Source: Takifugu bimaculatus
Taxonomy: Eukaryota > Chordata > Actinopteri > Tetraodontiformes > Tetraodontidae
DNA: 64,000 nucleotides
Direction of reading: 5' to 3'
Assembly: GCA_004026145.2 (NCBI GenBank)
Contig: CP034993.1
Span: 1,291,580 to 1,355,579, forward strand
Position numbers and translations under genes: made by a program
The notes under the pieces: generated by a model
What the model saw: the letters and a program-made list of their open reading frames with translations, nothing else
Database searches by the model: none
Told to the model about the DNA's origin: nothing
Shown here: one piece after another, positions 12,273 through 24,809 of the stretch
Numbering within the stretch: position 1 is the stretch's first letter
Layout: each line of letters begins with the position of its first letter

Positions 12273-15200
12273 TTCATATCCCTCATTCTCAGAGACAGAC
12301 AATAAAACAGGCTTCTCCATGGCTGACCCACAGTTCACCCTGTCCTCCACACCATCCCAAATCACAGACAGAGGGTGAGTTACAGCCCCGCTTCCACTGT
12401 GGTGCAGAGCAGCCCTGAACCGGTGAGCCAGATCCGGGTCTCGCTGGGCCCGTGGACGCGCCGCCGGTCTCTGATGAGGTCACACGCAGACTCCAGACAT
12501 TGAACACTCGCATCGGGGCCCGTCAAGGGAAATTCCAGTGGATTTGGTCAGAGTAAAAAAGCTTTCATATTGAGACGGGGAGGTGAAGAGCCCTGCAGTG
12601 GAAGAGGAAATGACAGGAGCTGCTTGGTCAATGCCGCCTCTGCCATGTGTTTGCTTTTGGGGAGGAAACAGAGCAAATGCGGATATTCATCTAATTCCCG
12701 ACACGTGCTCTCTGCTGCATTTCTCATGACCCTGGTTTGACACAGTCCCATCACTGACCTTTGGAGCTGTCATGGAAGGCAGAAATTACAGTTCCTGTGG
12801 GTCAGACGTTGCAGGGGAACCGGAGCGAGGCCTCAGCCAAAGAATGAGCACCTGTTCCCAAATAAATCTTCAGATAAAAATGATATAGTGCAGCTTCTAT
12901 CACATGTCTGGAATGGCTGGACATCTGAGTCTTTGTTCATGGATACTATTTTTTTACCCCCTCCACGCCTCCATAGCCTGACTTATGGGTTCACTCCCCT
13001 CATCAGTGAGTCCCAACAACCAAGGATTTAGAACGCGGTCACATGTCTGTCCAGCCGCCTTCATCCCAGCATCACCACAGCTCTCTGACCCCGGGGGGGT
13101 CACTGCCGAAACCATGAAGCATGTCAGCTCTAGTGTGAATAAAGTTTGGCTGTGTTGACGTCTTCTAAGAAAAACATCATGTTTTTCCAACTTTTGACAT
13201 CCAAACATATCAAAATGGGGGAAAGTAGCACATGTTGTTTACATTTGTTGATTTAAACGGTTGCTTCACAACTAAGTTGTGATTTGACAGGATCCAGGTT
13301 CATAGAAAATAATGAAAATCCAATCTAAGCACAGGCATAAATAAATCATTTCAACCAAGAGAATTGGCTCAAAGCGGAGCAGCTCGGTCCTCTGAGGACA
13401 TAAATTGTCCCGGCACACCCCAGTTTTTACAGAGAATTGAGAGCAGGCAGAAGCTCTCTTCAAGAGTCTTCTGTTCCTCCCAGAGTTTAACCCTCTCACC
13501 TCGTCTCATCGGCCGCTCTTTTATACCATAGTCTTATTTATTGGAGTTCATGAGGGGAAGAAAGAAGCAGAGCGCAACTATCAGCCCCATCTGTGATGAA
13601 TGAGCTGGGCTGTTGTCTCCGTCTCAGGACGGACCCAAGTTCTGATCCAAGAGTGTGAGTTGGATGCTGGAATCCAGTTACAGTATGGGCATTTATTTGC
13701 ATTATTGTTTTATACAGATGTGAAACAGAAGAAGCTAATCATAATGGTCCTGGGTCAGATTGATGACTCCAAGTTGATAATAGCCATAATGAACTAAAAA
13801 CGTTATTTTATGACACTCATATATTTGTACATATTGATCATTGATCAAGTGTCTAAAATATTGACCAACTGGCCAGACACAGACTATTGTATTTTAATCA
13901 ATAGATATCTTTTATTTCCCACCAGATGCTCGTACACGGCTCGTTGGTCTGATCCAGACAGAGTCACTGCAAAGCATCATGGGATAAAAACAATAGAATA
14001 ACCTCATATAGTCCTTCCCCTGTGTTTTCATGCATGAAGTGTTCCTAATGGGAGATTTGATACCTTAACTCATTATTCTGATATTATTCTATATCTTGAG
14101 TTGATCAGAAAAATAAAGGGCTTCATGGTGTAATCAGTGCAAAACCTGGGTGCACATAAGTGTTGTTTTTTTTATTTTTAGCTGAAAGTTTATGGTTGTT
14201 TTTCTAATTGATGGTGTCACCACTGCCGCCACCTCCAATTTCTGTCCCAAAGCAACACAGCCCCGCTCCTCCTCGGACAAAATTCTTTGGAAAGTCATTT
14301 TATATCACCCTTTGACTGTGCATTGAACTGTAAAACCACCCCATTGGAAACCAAATAAAGGGATAGGACAGGGGGAGAAGCGGGGGGATGGGGCAAGGAG
14401 GAGAATTATAATTCTTTGCAGGCCTTTGGTATTAACCCAAACACCAGAGCTGTCAGCAGTTCAGAGAGGGAGGTGCGAGGGGCAAACATTCAGTGTTAAT
14501 TGGCACTTTGTAAGCTCTGGGCCTTCCCTTTGTGAGGGAGAGTGGAAGAGAGAGTGGGCGAGCGAGAGAGCAAGGGAGTGGCCAGCAGAGAGAGAGAGAG
14601 AGAAGGGGGAGAGAAAGCTCTTGTTCTTAGGTTTGTTGGGCCTTGTTGAGGGTGTTTACGGTTCACTTCTTATCCTTTGTTAATTGGGCTTTCTCTCCCC
14701 CAGTGAAAAAAAAGAGAGAATTCATATAACCCCCAGCCTGCCACCCATGCTCCCCGTGACTCTTCCCACCAGGCTGATCCCCGAGAGCGCGAGAATAAAG
14801 AGGAAAAGGTTTTCTGAAAACAGTTTGTCCCCCTGAGATCATCACAGAGGTCTCCCCCACTTTATAGATGGATGTTTCTTTGGAGGAGGAGCAGCTATTA
14901 ATTAGGTTAAAAGTGTTCTTTATTGCACCTGCGGGTGGTGACTTACGAAGAGAGAGGCCGTACGCGGCCGTAGCGCCGGTTTACCCCGAAGCCAACGTGA
15001 CCAGAGGAGCAGATCATTAGTCACAGGATGTAAACACACCTCGATGTGGATCCTCTCCTTCCGCCCAAGTGTTTGGACTTATCTGAAACAATTAAAAAGG
15101 ACGAAGCTGGCAGACGGGAAGGGAAGGAGGGGTAAAAGGGGAGCAGTACAAGGCACCTGTAAAGAGAGAGGGGGGTGTTGTTGGCATGAGGATGGCGCGC

Positions 15201-15402
15201 CCTGCTTCACAGCACCTCTGGCCTCTTTCTGTCTCTCCCACTGACTGATGTAAATAATAATAGTGCCAGCACTGAAAGGACACAGGTGTCAACCATTGTG
15301 CTGCTCTGAATGGACCAGGGGGATGGAGGTCAGAGGTCACAGGGCCACCTCATCCACCACTCACACCCACAGTTTTTATTCACACTGGCGCTCCCTTTCA
15401 TG

Positions 15403-15411
15403 CCCCCCCCC

Positions 15412-15442
<31 letters not shown>

Positions 15443-15450
15443 ACACACAC
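15403..15450 (+). repeat. Poly-C followed by (AC)n
   Basis: Twenty-six C residues run directly into about 11 AC units. Confidence 0.95.
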
Positions 15451-18179
15451 GTCCACGTCCCTTTATTATCATAGCTCAATGTTTTGTGAAAACTCTTTGG
15501 AGGTCATGCACGAGCTCGGCACTCGACGTATTCACATGGAGGAGCCTTTTTTAAATCATTTTTGAATCTATTTATTTACAAAGCAGCCTTTACCTTCAGT
15601 TTAAAAGTAGGCTTTCTTCATGAACACAATTAGGACATCCTACTTTGTCGCACCAGTGCACTGTGAACTTTGAACCCTGCTCCATTTCGATCTGTGCAGG
15701 AGATTGTGGGCAAGACTAACCAAAAAAGCATAAATATAATACAAAATCTGACAGGAGGCAGCAGAAGATCCTTGTATTTTTAGACATGGCATGTACAGAA
15801 GCATTTAAACTGGCAAAGGAATGGAGGAGTGGGTCTCTATAGATTAAGATGAGGTCATTTAGAAAGCAGAATTGGAATGTTCTCATGCTGATGTAGATTT
15901 CCTTCAGTTGCACCATGTCTTCTGTCTGAATAAAATTTAATTGTTCATGTAAGTGTGATTGGATAATTATTTGTTTTTCAGGCTGAGTAAACAGAGAGTT
16001 GCTTCACAATGTTGCATTTTGTAAGCAAAAGATACCTTGAGTGTAATACAGCAGCCTTGGTAACCATGGTGATCTTCAGCAGTTCCACCAGCCAAGTGGA
16101 GGATCTGTTTGACTTCATAGTTACTTATGGGATGAAACAAAGAGAAGACAATAAAACCAATCATACAAGTCTTCATACTTCATATGTCTAAAGATTATAA
16201 ATCTCGACATTAGCTGCACTCATCTGTCTGATCATAATCTGTCCATCCCTGCTAGAATCTAACCTCAGTGCAAATAATAACCCGTCCGTCTCACTCTCCA
16301 TTTAGCTTCTGTGCCCCCCCCCCAACTGTCCCATTAACCTCTGCCCCAGATTTTAAAAGTTTAGAGCAGAAATAGGTTGCGCTGTTCCCCATCATCAGAA
16401 AAAGAGTGAGCAGAAAGACTCAACACAGGTGAGAATCCAAAGTTTTAGCCAAAACGACGCCGACCTTGTGTCAAAGTTTTCCTCTGACTTAAAGGGCGGA
16501 TCAAGAAAAAAAAAAGATCCGTTGTGTGATCCTGGTTTATATCTGGCTGATCCAGCCTTTCTTCATTGTTGTTTTACGAGTGGGGAGTAGACCCATCATT
16601 GATATTGGTAGTTTAAATTAATAAATGTTCCACAATAATGACACAACAGCTTTGTTTTTATACTCTTTATTATTAAAATAAAACTAAGTAAGGAGAAAGT
16701 TGTTGTGTTTGATCATTTCTGCCCCTCTTCGGCCTGTAAGATCTATGTTTGCTGGAGAGATTTACATTTATGAGCCTGCATTAGAAGCACTGATCTTTGT
16801 TTCCTCAGGATCTCCTCCCTCCATATCTGTGTATACGACAGTGGGATAAGAGAGGAAGTCCGAGGTTTTCTTTCTTTTCCATAGAATATCCAGAGAGATG
16901 ACGCTTTTCCAAAATCCCCTCAACCACATGAGCTGATTAACATTTGGCTAATGAATTGGTGTATTAACATAAGGCCAGAAAGAACACCCAATGATGCCTC
17001 CCCATCACTCATTACAATCACAACAGAGAAACCTGCTTTGAAACTTTGTGGATTTACTCTTTCCTCAACTTCTAAATAACTTCTTTTTTTTTTGTTAAAA
17101 AAAAAGGCATTTGTTTCTCACAGTGACAGCCTGCACTGTGAATACAGTGAGACACCAGCAGGGTGTAATCTGCAGGGTGTATTTCAATAAAGAAAAGACC
17201 ACCAGGATGTATTGATCCAACAGCTTCAGATGAACCCTGCAGTGGAGGGATGGGGGGAGTGATGAATAAAGATACAAAGGGCCCCACTGAGAATGGCCTG
17301 CTCCATAGAAAGCCTCTTGGCAACTTTGGAAATAGGAAAGTAAATGAAACAGAGAAGAATGGAGGTGAAGGATCCCAGGGAGGAGGCTGATGACAGCAGG
17401 AAGGAGAATAGAGAGGGTAAGGACTGATGCCATACATGGTATACATATACATCTTTTTTTGTGACCTCATGACACACAAAATCACATAGTTCAGATAAGC
17501 ATGCTCCTGAGCTGCTATGCCGTTGAGTGTTGTTTTTTTCTTCTTAGATGTTTCCCTCTGCAGCTAAAAGTTACCCTGCGCCTTTGGCGGCACTGCCCCC
17601 ATGTGGACACTTGCGATACTGCGTATTTACGATAAATTCATCTATTTACTCGAAGTCAATGAAGATTGCATATTTTCATTATAATGATCTTTAGATCATA
17701 TAGGTTTGTACTCTTTTATTTTCTGGTCTCATACTTTGGTTTTCCCTCCAGCCATAATTTGCAGCTGAGTCTTTTGTTTTCATGTTGATTAATGATGTTT
17801 TGGGGTTTTTTTTTAGCTTTCTTTAATCAAATTTTTGGACTGGAGATCTTTTGTTTCCAACAGTGTCTGATCAGCAACTGATGTATCTATACTGATTGAT
17901 ATGAATTCCTATTGCCGTGCTGCACGAACTCAATACTTTATGTTATAATATATTAAATTATAATACTTTATATTACTGGATCACTCCAAAAAAGCAGGTT
18001 GGGGAAGGGAGGACATGATCCATGGCTGCTCAGCAACCGAGAGAAAAACTCACATCTCTATTGTAATGTAGGGGGCCAAAACCTGTGTAGTGAATCATTA
18101 CAGTTCTCAGGAAGCGTAAATACACAATACCCATGATGTCATAGTCACCAAATAATAGTTTCCATATTAGTCAGCTTTT

Positions 18180-19067
18180 CTATGGGATATAATTGTAGCT
18201 GTTCTGGACGATATAGTTTGTGATGGAGGGGAACCAGTCTTTGGTGACTACGATGATGTAGGTGTACCAAGGGTAGTAGAGCTCCAGCTGCCTGGTGGCT
18301 CCTATAATGATGATGTTGAGGGCTGCATCTGTGGCAGGGTAGGCTGGCAAATTAACAACCTCTCTGGAAAACAGAGAAGAAGATACAGCTCTGTAATTCA
18401 CAGAGAATCTAGTTATTCAGGATCGGTTTGCATTGTAGACTCACCTGACTTTATCCATCGCTGCTTCGGTATCTATGAGGCCCAGTGTGCACAGTGAGAC
18501 GGAGACGTTGCTTTTCTTCATCGCCAATTCATGATAGAGGGAACCGAAGAAACCATTCAGGGCTGATTTTGTTGAGGAGTAAGGTGCCACAAATGGACTG
18601 GTGGTTTTACCTGTGTAAGAATCGACCGTTAGACTCGTCTTTAATGCAAATAAATCAACCAAAACTGTCCCTGGGAGTCATCTTTCATTTTTCTGATATT
18701 TTGAAAAGAAATAAAAAGGCCAGGGTCACGTCATGGTGGCAGTCATCAGTTGATCAAATTGCTTAAACACAATTACAGTTAAACTGAGAAATACAGCCAA
18801 TGAAATCAAATAAAACAGCACTGACATTATAAGTATGTACTGAACACTGTGGTGTTAATGGCTCATAAATGTCAGTTTTGAAAGTCATGCGAGAATATTT
18901 AACTTTCATAGTGTTGCCTTCGACATTTAATTGTGTCTCTATTTGTGTACCTAAAAGTGATGAAACGATCACAAGGGATCCATTGCTTTGCTCCAGAGAT
19001 GGCAAAGCCCTCCAAGCCATCTGAATATAACTGAAGAAATTGACCTTTGGAAAATGCCCGCACGTGT

Positions 19068-19136
<69 letters not shown>

Positions 19137-21455
19137 GCGTGAGTGGGAAAGACAGACAGATAGCCAGATCAATGCATTTCTGTCATTTAATAGAGGGAAA
19201 AATCAACTGGAAATGCTGCAGTACCTGCATCAACCACTTGGTGTGCTCCACATCACCCTGCCACACTGTGAATGGGGAGGGCCCAATGTGGTTAAGAACC
19301 AGGTAATCCAGCCCTCCGAGCTTCTCCAGGGCAAAATCTACTACCTTCTCTGGGTCGGACTCACTGGACATGTCAGCTGCTATATAGAGCGCTTTCTGAG
19401 CACCCAGACTCAGACACTTCTCTGCCACCTGTCAGCCATTAAAGGCCATAAACAATACATGAAGTATGAGACGATCTGTAGAAAACAGCATAAAAATATA
19501 ACTGGAGAATATCAATGTAGAGAACAGTGTAGCTCAGTATGTCGAATCATTGGTGAATCATTCAGTTGTACCCTGCCTTCACCCATATGCAGCTGGGATA
19601 GGCTCCAGCACCCTCTCCATGACCCAGAAAGGGATACAGCGGCCAAGAAAAGAAAGAGAAAGTAATACTAGAATAAACCCACCTGCTGTAACACCTTCTC
19701 TCTTCTCGCTGTGATCACGATCTGGGCTCCAAAGCGGGCGTAATGATACGCCAGCTGCTCGCCAATACCTGTGCTGGCCCCGGTCACCACCACCCGGGCC
19801 CCTCTGAGGGATTCTGAGAGACACAAGACACATTCAGTTTGCTTTAAGGATGGTACATCCTTACACAGTTGGATAAATTATCAGTTTCATCTCCCAGAAC
19901 TCTCAAAGTTTTCACCAAAGCATTAGAGACTGATTCACAACGTGCTCCCTAAACCATCACCTGTGACGTTGACTGACTGATCTGAGCCGTGAGGTTTAAG
20001 ACATGTTACACAAACATGGTGGTCATCCCACTATCTTATCTCTCCATCCACAGATACTCCCTTTTCAGTCTCTAGACTAAAAACTTTGATCCCAACAGGA
20101 AAATCTTTTTTAACAGAAATATAAAATGCTTATTACAGGTGAATGGGTGTGGCTATCGAACATCTTGAAATCCAAGACCAAAGAGTTGTGTCATTGAGTT
20201 TTATCTAAAATACATGCAAGGAACATTAACATATGATGATAAAGCATCTACATTTACTCTCTGGGTAATCAGCAATACAAAACCCCTGAATGGTCTATTG
20301 TGATATGACCTGGAGGTAAAGAAGGCTATTTGATGCCACCTTTTCCACTGATTTAAAAATGTCCTCATTTTCGTCACATCAGCTACACTTGAGATCAGAT
20401 CCAGATATGAGACGAATAAAGGTCACAGAAACAGGAGAGGATAAAGAAAGGACAATTTTATGCTCGGCTAAATGGTAATTTCTGGCCAATTCCTTGCATA
20501 ATCAGATTACTGTCATGTATAACTAACAGAAGAAATGGGTTATTTGTTGAAGGCACACGTGTATGAGGGGGAAAACACTAGCCTATTGACTTAAACCTTG
20601 TCACGGAAATATGGAAGGCTTGCAGCTCCATCTCCTAAATGATAAAGGACGTCTGTCATTGCAGGTTAATCCTCAGTCACACACATTTTGTGCAAATACA
20701 GAAAGTATGCAGCGCAAGATTTGCATGGATATTAAAGTTTTAACTCTGCTGATGAGTTTTAAAGATATCGGTAAGAAATCAGTTAGGACTGATCATCCCA
20801 GTTGCAGTTATTCTCTACTTTCAAGGCAAATTCCTGTTGTGCGTATTTTTATCCTCTTGTCTGATTAACAAACTATGGAAACTTACATCACTATCAAGTT
20901 GTTTTATTTTATTTATTTTTTCAATTCGGTGTTTTACCTAGATTATTTACATGTGTTACATGCACCTGTATTATTTCCAGAGCAAAAATAGCCGTCTGAT
21001 TAATATGTTTACAACAGGACAAATTCAGCTTGAGGTTGTTTTCATTGTTTTCTGTATGAAATGACCAATATGGTATTTTCATGTTGCGTTTGAACACATG
21101 GCTAGCACACATGACTGGGGCACATTAGCATACATGCAACACAAACGAGAAATAATAAAACATTTGTTATAATCTCTTGATTCAGTGAGCTCTTGCAATA
21201 AGCTTTGTTTGTCTAGAAGCCAGTTGTGTTGTATGCATAACTTCTCCAAAATGCTCACACCAACTTCACACAACAGTCTGCACACAACAGAGGATCGACA
21301 GCTGAATATAAGTCATGCGCCCAGTCTTACCTGTGCATTTATGTATATTTAGGAGTTGTGTAGACGCACTTACCTTCATCAAAACGAGGTGCAGTCCACT
21401 TGACAGCTATTAAAACAACGCATATAGCCATTATAATTTTTGTAAAAACTCCCAT
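18180..21455 (-). CDS. hsd11b1la: 11-beta-hydroxysteroid dehydrogenase 1-like, six coding exons
   Basis: Exons, 5' to 3' on the minus strand: 21455-21374, 19813-19683, 19428-19225, 19044-18951, 18610-18445, 18363-18180. All junctions are GT-AG and the joined frame gives 286 residues ending in TAG. An N-terminal hydrophobic anchor (about residues 4-19) is followed by the classical short-chain dehydrogenase cofactor motif TGASTGIG (38-45), the LNHIG motif (catalytic Asn117), VSSLLG (Ser168) and YSSTK (Tyr181, Lys185), so the catalytic Asn-Ser-Tyr-Lys tetrad is complete. The family comprises ER-membrane NADP(H)-dependent steroid oxidoreductases. The anchor, LNH motif and C-terminal region resemble HSD11B1/HSD11B1L rather than other SDRs. 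As I recall it, fish lack a true HSD11B1 and carry HSD11B1L-type genes, which favours this symbol; the a/b paralog assignment is a guess. It is divergent with mic13. Intron 2 carries an L2-like fragment and intron 3 a long CA repeat. No damage was seen. Confidence 0.9.
19069..19133. repeat. (CA)n microsatellite in hsd11b1la intron 3
   Basis: About 65 bases of uninterrupted CA on +, which is GT/UG in the hsd11b1la transcript. It occupies over a third of the 180-base intron (19045-19224) and ends 24 bases before the exon 4 acceptor. Confidence 0.97.
19560..19655 (+). mobile_element. L2-type LINE 3' end fragment
   Basis: ACCCTGCCTTCACCCATATG followed by CAGCTGGGATAGGCTCCAGC and an imperfect copy of the following GGATAAGCGG motif is the familiar 3' end of fish L2/CR1-like elements. 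It lies in hsd11b1la intron 2, between 19429 and 19682, and is truncated and diverged. Confidence 0.65.
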
Positions 21456-21547
21456 TTTGCAAATTAGCTGTTGTCTTCCTTGAAACAAGTTTAATGGTGG
21501 TTGCAGGTCCGGGCTGTAACAATGTCTGCAACTTAAATTCCAAAGCC

Positions 21548-21568
21548 TTTATAAGCGAATCCCGCCCC
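21548..21568 (-). promoter_or_regulatory. TATA-like box and GC box upstream of hsd11b1la
   Basis: On the minus strand a GC box (GGGGCGGG, 21561-21568) is followed by TATAAA at 21553-21548, about 93 bases upstream of the ATG at 21455. The spacing suits a start site near 21520 and a short 5' leader. The motifs are seen directly; their use as the promoter is inferred. Confidence 0.5.
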
Positions 21569-21908
21569 TTTAGAACTGGGAGTGTTTGTTAAATAAATGT
21601 TATCCAAGTAACCACGTACATCTAAACAAGCATGAGGTTGTTATTTTCGCTATTTATTAACTAAACTTGATTAGAATTGGTTTTTTTTTCTTCTTACATT
21701 TTCTTGAAGAAGTACTATAAAACAGCAATACAGAATCCAACGAATCTGCGGCTCCTAAATGACATTTAAAATTGGGTTTTGAATGTGAAACTTTATTGAT
21801 ATCACCTTCTGTACACAATCGCTGTTGCCCTTCAGGGGTGCTATCAGTTAGCCTTCATTCCAGCCCTTTTTGAGATACTTGAAAATCACGTAAATAAAAG
21901 CTACGGAG

Positions 21909-22028
21909 GACAATGGCGGCAAGGATTTTGCCAGTACTGAAGTTAGTATTTTACTTATTATACGCTCATTTTTCATAACCCCGCAATGTTGTTTGTGGTA
22001 GCTCTTTTAGCCGTTTAGCAATATGGCG
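21909..22028 (+). promoter_or_regulatory. YY1-type motifs at the mic13 start
   Basis: The mic13 ATG lies inside ACAATGGCGGC (about 21911-21921). A second ATATGGCGC core lies in early intron 1 at about 22021-22029. Both fit the YY1 core ATGGCG, which often sits just downstream of start sites of housekeeping and mitochondrial genes. The motif matches are visible; binding is inferred. Confidence 0.4.
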
Positions 22029-23005
22029 CTAACTGCGTCCTGTCATTCTGCCGGTGAGCTTTAAAGCTGTCATCTTCAGATAACTTTGCATGGTGTTGGG
22101 GCATAAAAATACATTATTTAACTGAATATCTATAGGGAAAAACATATGGCTTCCATGCTGAACCAAAAACAAAGGTTGTTTCTTTTAGTGCTACTATTGC
22201 CAAACTAATGTCTATATTTAAATGTATGCTAACGCCCAACACAGTATAAACAGTGAAAGCTGCTCACGTTTCTGACGTGTTTTAATCAGATATTGAAATA
22301 ATTAGGTTTAACTTTATTTCCACTTTGTCTTTTGTCCGTAAAGACTGGCTACCAAGGTGACCATTGCAGGAGGAGCTTTGTATGTGGCCTGTGACTCCGG
22401 TATTTTGGGAAGCGGTGAGCAGGGCTCAGAGGCCCTGGGGAGGGCAAAGGCTGCCATCCCCCCGGCTGTTGAGGAGTGGATGAAGTACTTTGGTCTGGAG
22501 GTACAGATAAGTCAAACAACTGCTAGCAGAAAAAAAGACTATGAATGAATGATGAATCTTACTCCTGGTTCTGTGAACCTTTAGTGAGACAGCCTTATCG
22601 ATTTGTCACAGCGCTGACGATGAAGAACAGACTTTAACTTTTCAATGAATTGAAGCCAGCAGACAGACATACACGCTGGCCCTCAGGACTGAATCATTCT
22701 GTCTTCACTAATGACCATTCTCTCTCCGCAGACTCAGCTTCCAACAATGCCTACGGTTGAGTTTTCTCCTGTCCAAACCTGGAACTCTGGTAAGAGAAAA
22801 CACACGCCGTGATCTTAACATGTCCAATACATGAAGAGTTACAGTATCACTGTTGAGATGAGTCTCTAGCAGGATGAGTACATGCATTCTGATTGTTGTT
22901 CTTGCAGGAGTGCGGTGGACAGTTTCAGCCCTTTCTGAAGCCCCCACGAAAGCAAATGAGTACACACACCAGTTGTTTCATTACTTAAAGGACCTCACCA
23001 AGTAA
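21913..23005 (+). CDS. micos13: MICOS complex subunit Mic13 (QIL1), four exons
   Basis: Exons 21913-21941, 22344-22500, 22732-22789 and 22908-23005 join to a 113-residue protein ending in TAA, with GT-AG introns. The protein begins MAARILPVLK and has an N-terminal membrane segment containing IAGGALY (about residues 16-24), corresponding to the AGGAVY segment of human MIC13 (118 aa). A linker with PPAVEEW and a C-terminal block with VSALSEAPTKANEY match the family's MSALSVAPSKAREY. Mic13 bridges the Mic60 and Mic10 subcomplexes of MICOS at crista junctions of the mitochondrial inner membrane. The gene is head to head with hsd11b1la, an arrangement I also recall in mammals, and tail to tail with the spindlin gene. 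Length, exon phases and both conserved blocks agree, so this is probably functional. The symbol mic13 is used equally. Confidence 0.93.
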
Positions 23006-23035
23006 AAAGAACTTCGCTGTCCCCAGGGCTTCTAA

Positions 23036-23041
23036 AATAAA
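23036..23041 (+). terminator. mic13 poly(A) signal candidate
   Basis: AATAAA lies 31 bases past the mic13 stop codon. A second AATAAA follows near 23286, so either may be used. Confidence 0.5.
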
Positions 23042-23379
23042 TATTCTGCACTCAAGCATGGACCTTACTCCTTCAAAATTAGAATCCCTCACAGGAAAGA
23101 AGTCCACAGCAGGAGAGATGCTCTAAGTTGAGTCTGTGCTTCCGGTGGCATCAAATGGAAAATGTACAGATAATCAACAAGTTATTTTTTGTGGATAAAT
23201 GCGATCCTCGGTGCTCAACACCACCCAGAAACACGTCCGAAAAGTCCCCAAATGTCTGATGTATATATGCAGTTTCACTGTTTGTGAATAAATAACACGT
23301 GATCACATGGCCCATTTTGATTTATTCAAACCCCTGACCGTCCTGTTTACAGAACATGACCAGACAAATGTGCAAAACT

Positions 23380-24809
23380 CTTTATTAATAATGACAAAAT
23401 AATTACACCCATGTCCCACTGACGCTGCTACAGCTTAATGAGGTGAGGCTAAAGGTGAAGAAGCGATGTATTTCATCTTCCCTCACTTAAAGGAAGGGAC
23501 TCTGACAACTCATTCTAAATGATAAAGTCTGAATAATGCACTTAACATAACATAGTTATAACAGGCAGAACCAGAATGAGTCGGCTTGAGTAATATATCT
23601 GCATTTGAAAAACATATATACTCTGTGTCTATATATATATATACACACTGTGTGTGTATGTATGTATGTGTGTGTGTATTTATGTGTGTATATATACACA
23701 TATATAAATGGTGCTTTTATTTGAAGCTGTGGACTTTTTAAAGATGCTTACACAGTATTTATGCCAGACAACACTGCAGGACATTTTCCACTGATATCTG
23801 TATTGCAACAAGTGTTCTTTTCTCCATGCATATTAAGTAAAGCATTTTCCTGCCAAATAAATAAATTAAAAAAAAAAAAAAAGCTGGGGGGAGGGGAACT
23901 GTCTCGCTGTAAATCTCAAACAATAAAGTGCTTCCCACAGTTTGGACAGTGAGGAGTGTTAACCCTAAGGAACGCCGCTTTCATTAAGAGCAAAACACAA
24001 CATGTTCAAACGGCTCCAGGATCCCCACTGACAGAAAAACAGGATAGAAAACAATGGCAACAGAATGTCTACGGAGCAGAACGTGACAGGCCAGAAGGCA
24101 CTTCATAATAAAAATGATTACAATGGAAACGTGCAGGCGCGTCCTCCACATCACGCTGCGTCATTTAAAGTGCAAGCACTGAGATATCAGAGTAAACGTA
24201 TCACTTATCCTCTATTTGCCTGCTCCTTCAGCGTCAAGGATGCCTGTTTGTAAGACGGTGGCTTCCAAGGGACTTTTTGGTTATGTTTCTGAAAAGTGCA
24301 TAATTTAAGAGATAAATGACGATATATATTTAAATAAAATCCGACTTAAAAAATAATAATATTGAGCATTACTCCAAAGACAAATATCTGAGGAACAATT
24401 ACGAACAGCTCTCCTCCCAACATACATGTGTCGTTACAATGGCCAAACGTAATTCACCGCTTTATAACATGGTTATAAAGGCTAGGAACCTTTTAGGAAA
24501 ACTGGGGAAATCTAAGAATAAATCTGTACTTTAACCAGGCCTGATTTACAAACGAAGCATGTCGATGTCGTAGCCATCCGGCTGTGTGATCTCCAGTGGA
24601 GAAAACATATGCAAATATATATATATATATACGGTAAGAACTCGCTTGCTTTTAAAGAGCTAGGGTTTAGCAGCGCTACAGTTCTGACCGCACTCTTCTG
24701 AACAACAAAGCATATCGACTATTAAACCCTGCGACGGCCCAAAAAACAAGAACAGAGTGGAACTGAAGCAGATGAATGCAGGCTGGAGAGGAAGAACCGT
24801 CCACAACGT
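23380..24809 (-). other. Probable 3' UTR of the spindlin gene
   Basis: There is no coding potential between the spindlin stop and the mic13 3' end. The minus strand has AATAAA near 23386-23381. With it, the UTR would be about 1.4 kb and would end within about 100 bases of the mic13 poly(A) site. The stretch includes AT/TG microsatellites (about 23625-23705 and 24615-24632) and a poly-A run at 23866-23882. Inferred from signals only; no transcript evidence is available. Confidence 0.4.

Larger units (their letters stand above)
1..18179. other. Left arm, no recognised gene
   Basis: About 18 kb in which no known protein was recognised on either strand. Besides the repeats listed separately it contains unique A/T-rich or homeobox-site-rich stretches that look like conserved non-coding elements (4,415-4,520; 10,640-10,880; 14,030-14,680; 16,900-17,050) and three weak splice-bounded candidate exons (about 724-821, 1746-1865, 12293-12374). 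It could be intergenic or the intron of a gene extending beyond the left edge. Confidence 0.5.

Noticed and set aside
18763..19131. Minus-strand frame starting in the GT repeat
   Set aside because: Contains hsd11b1la exon 4 only; the rest is repeat and intron.
22540..22625. Possible box C/D snoRNA in mic13 intron 2 (ATGATGA and CTGA present)
   Set aside because: No terminal stem flanks the boxes and no convincing C'/D' pair was seen.
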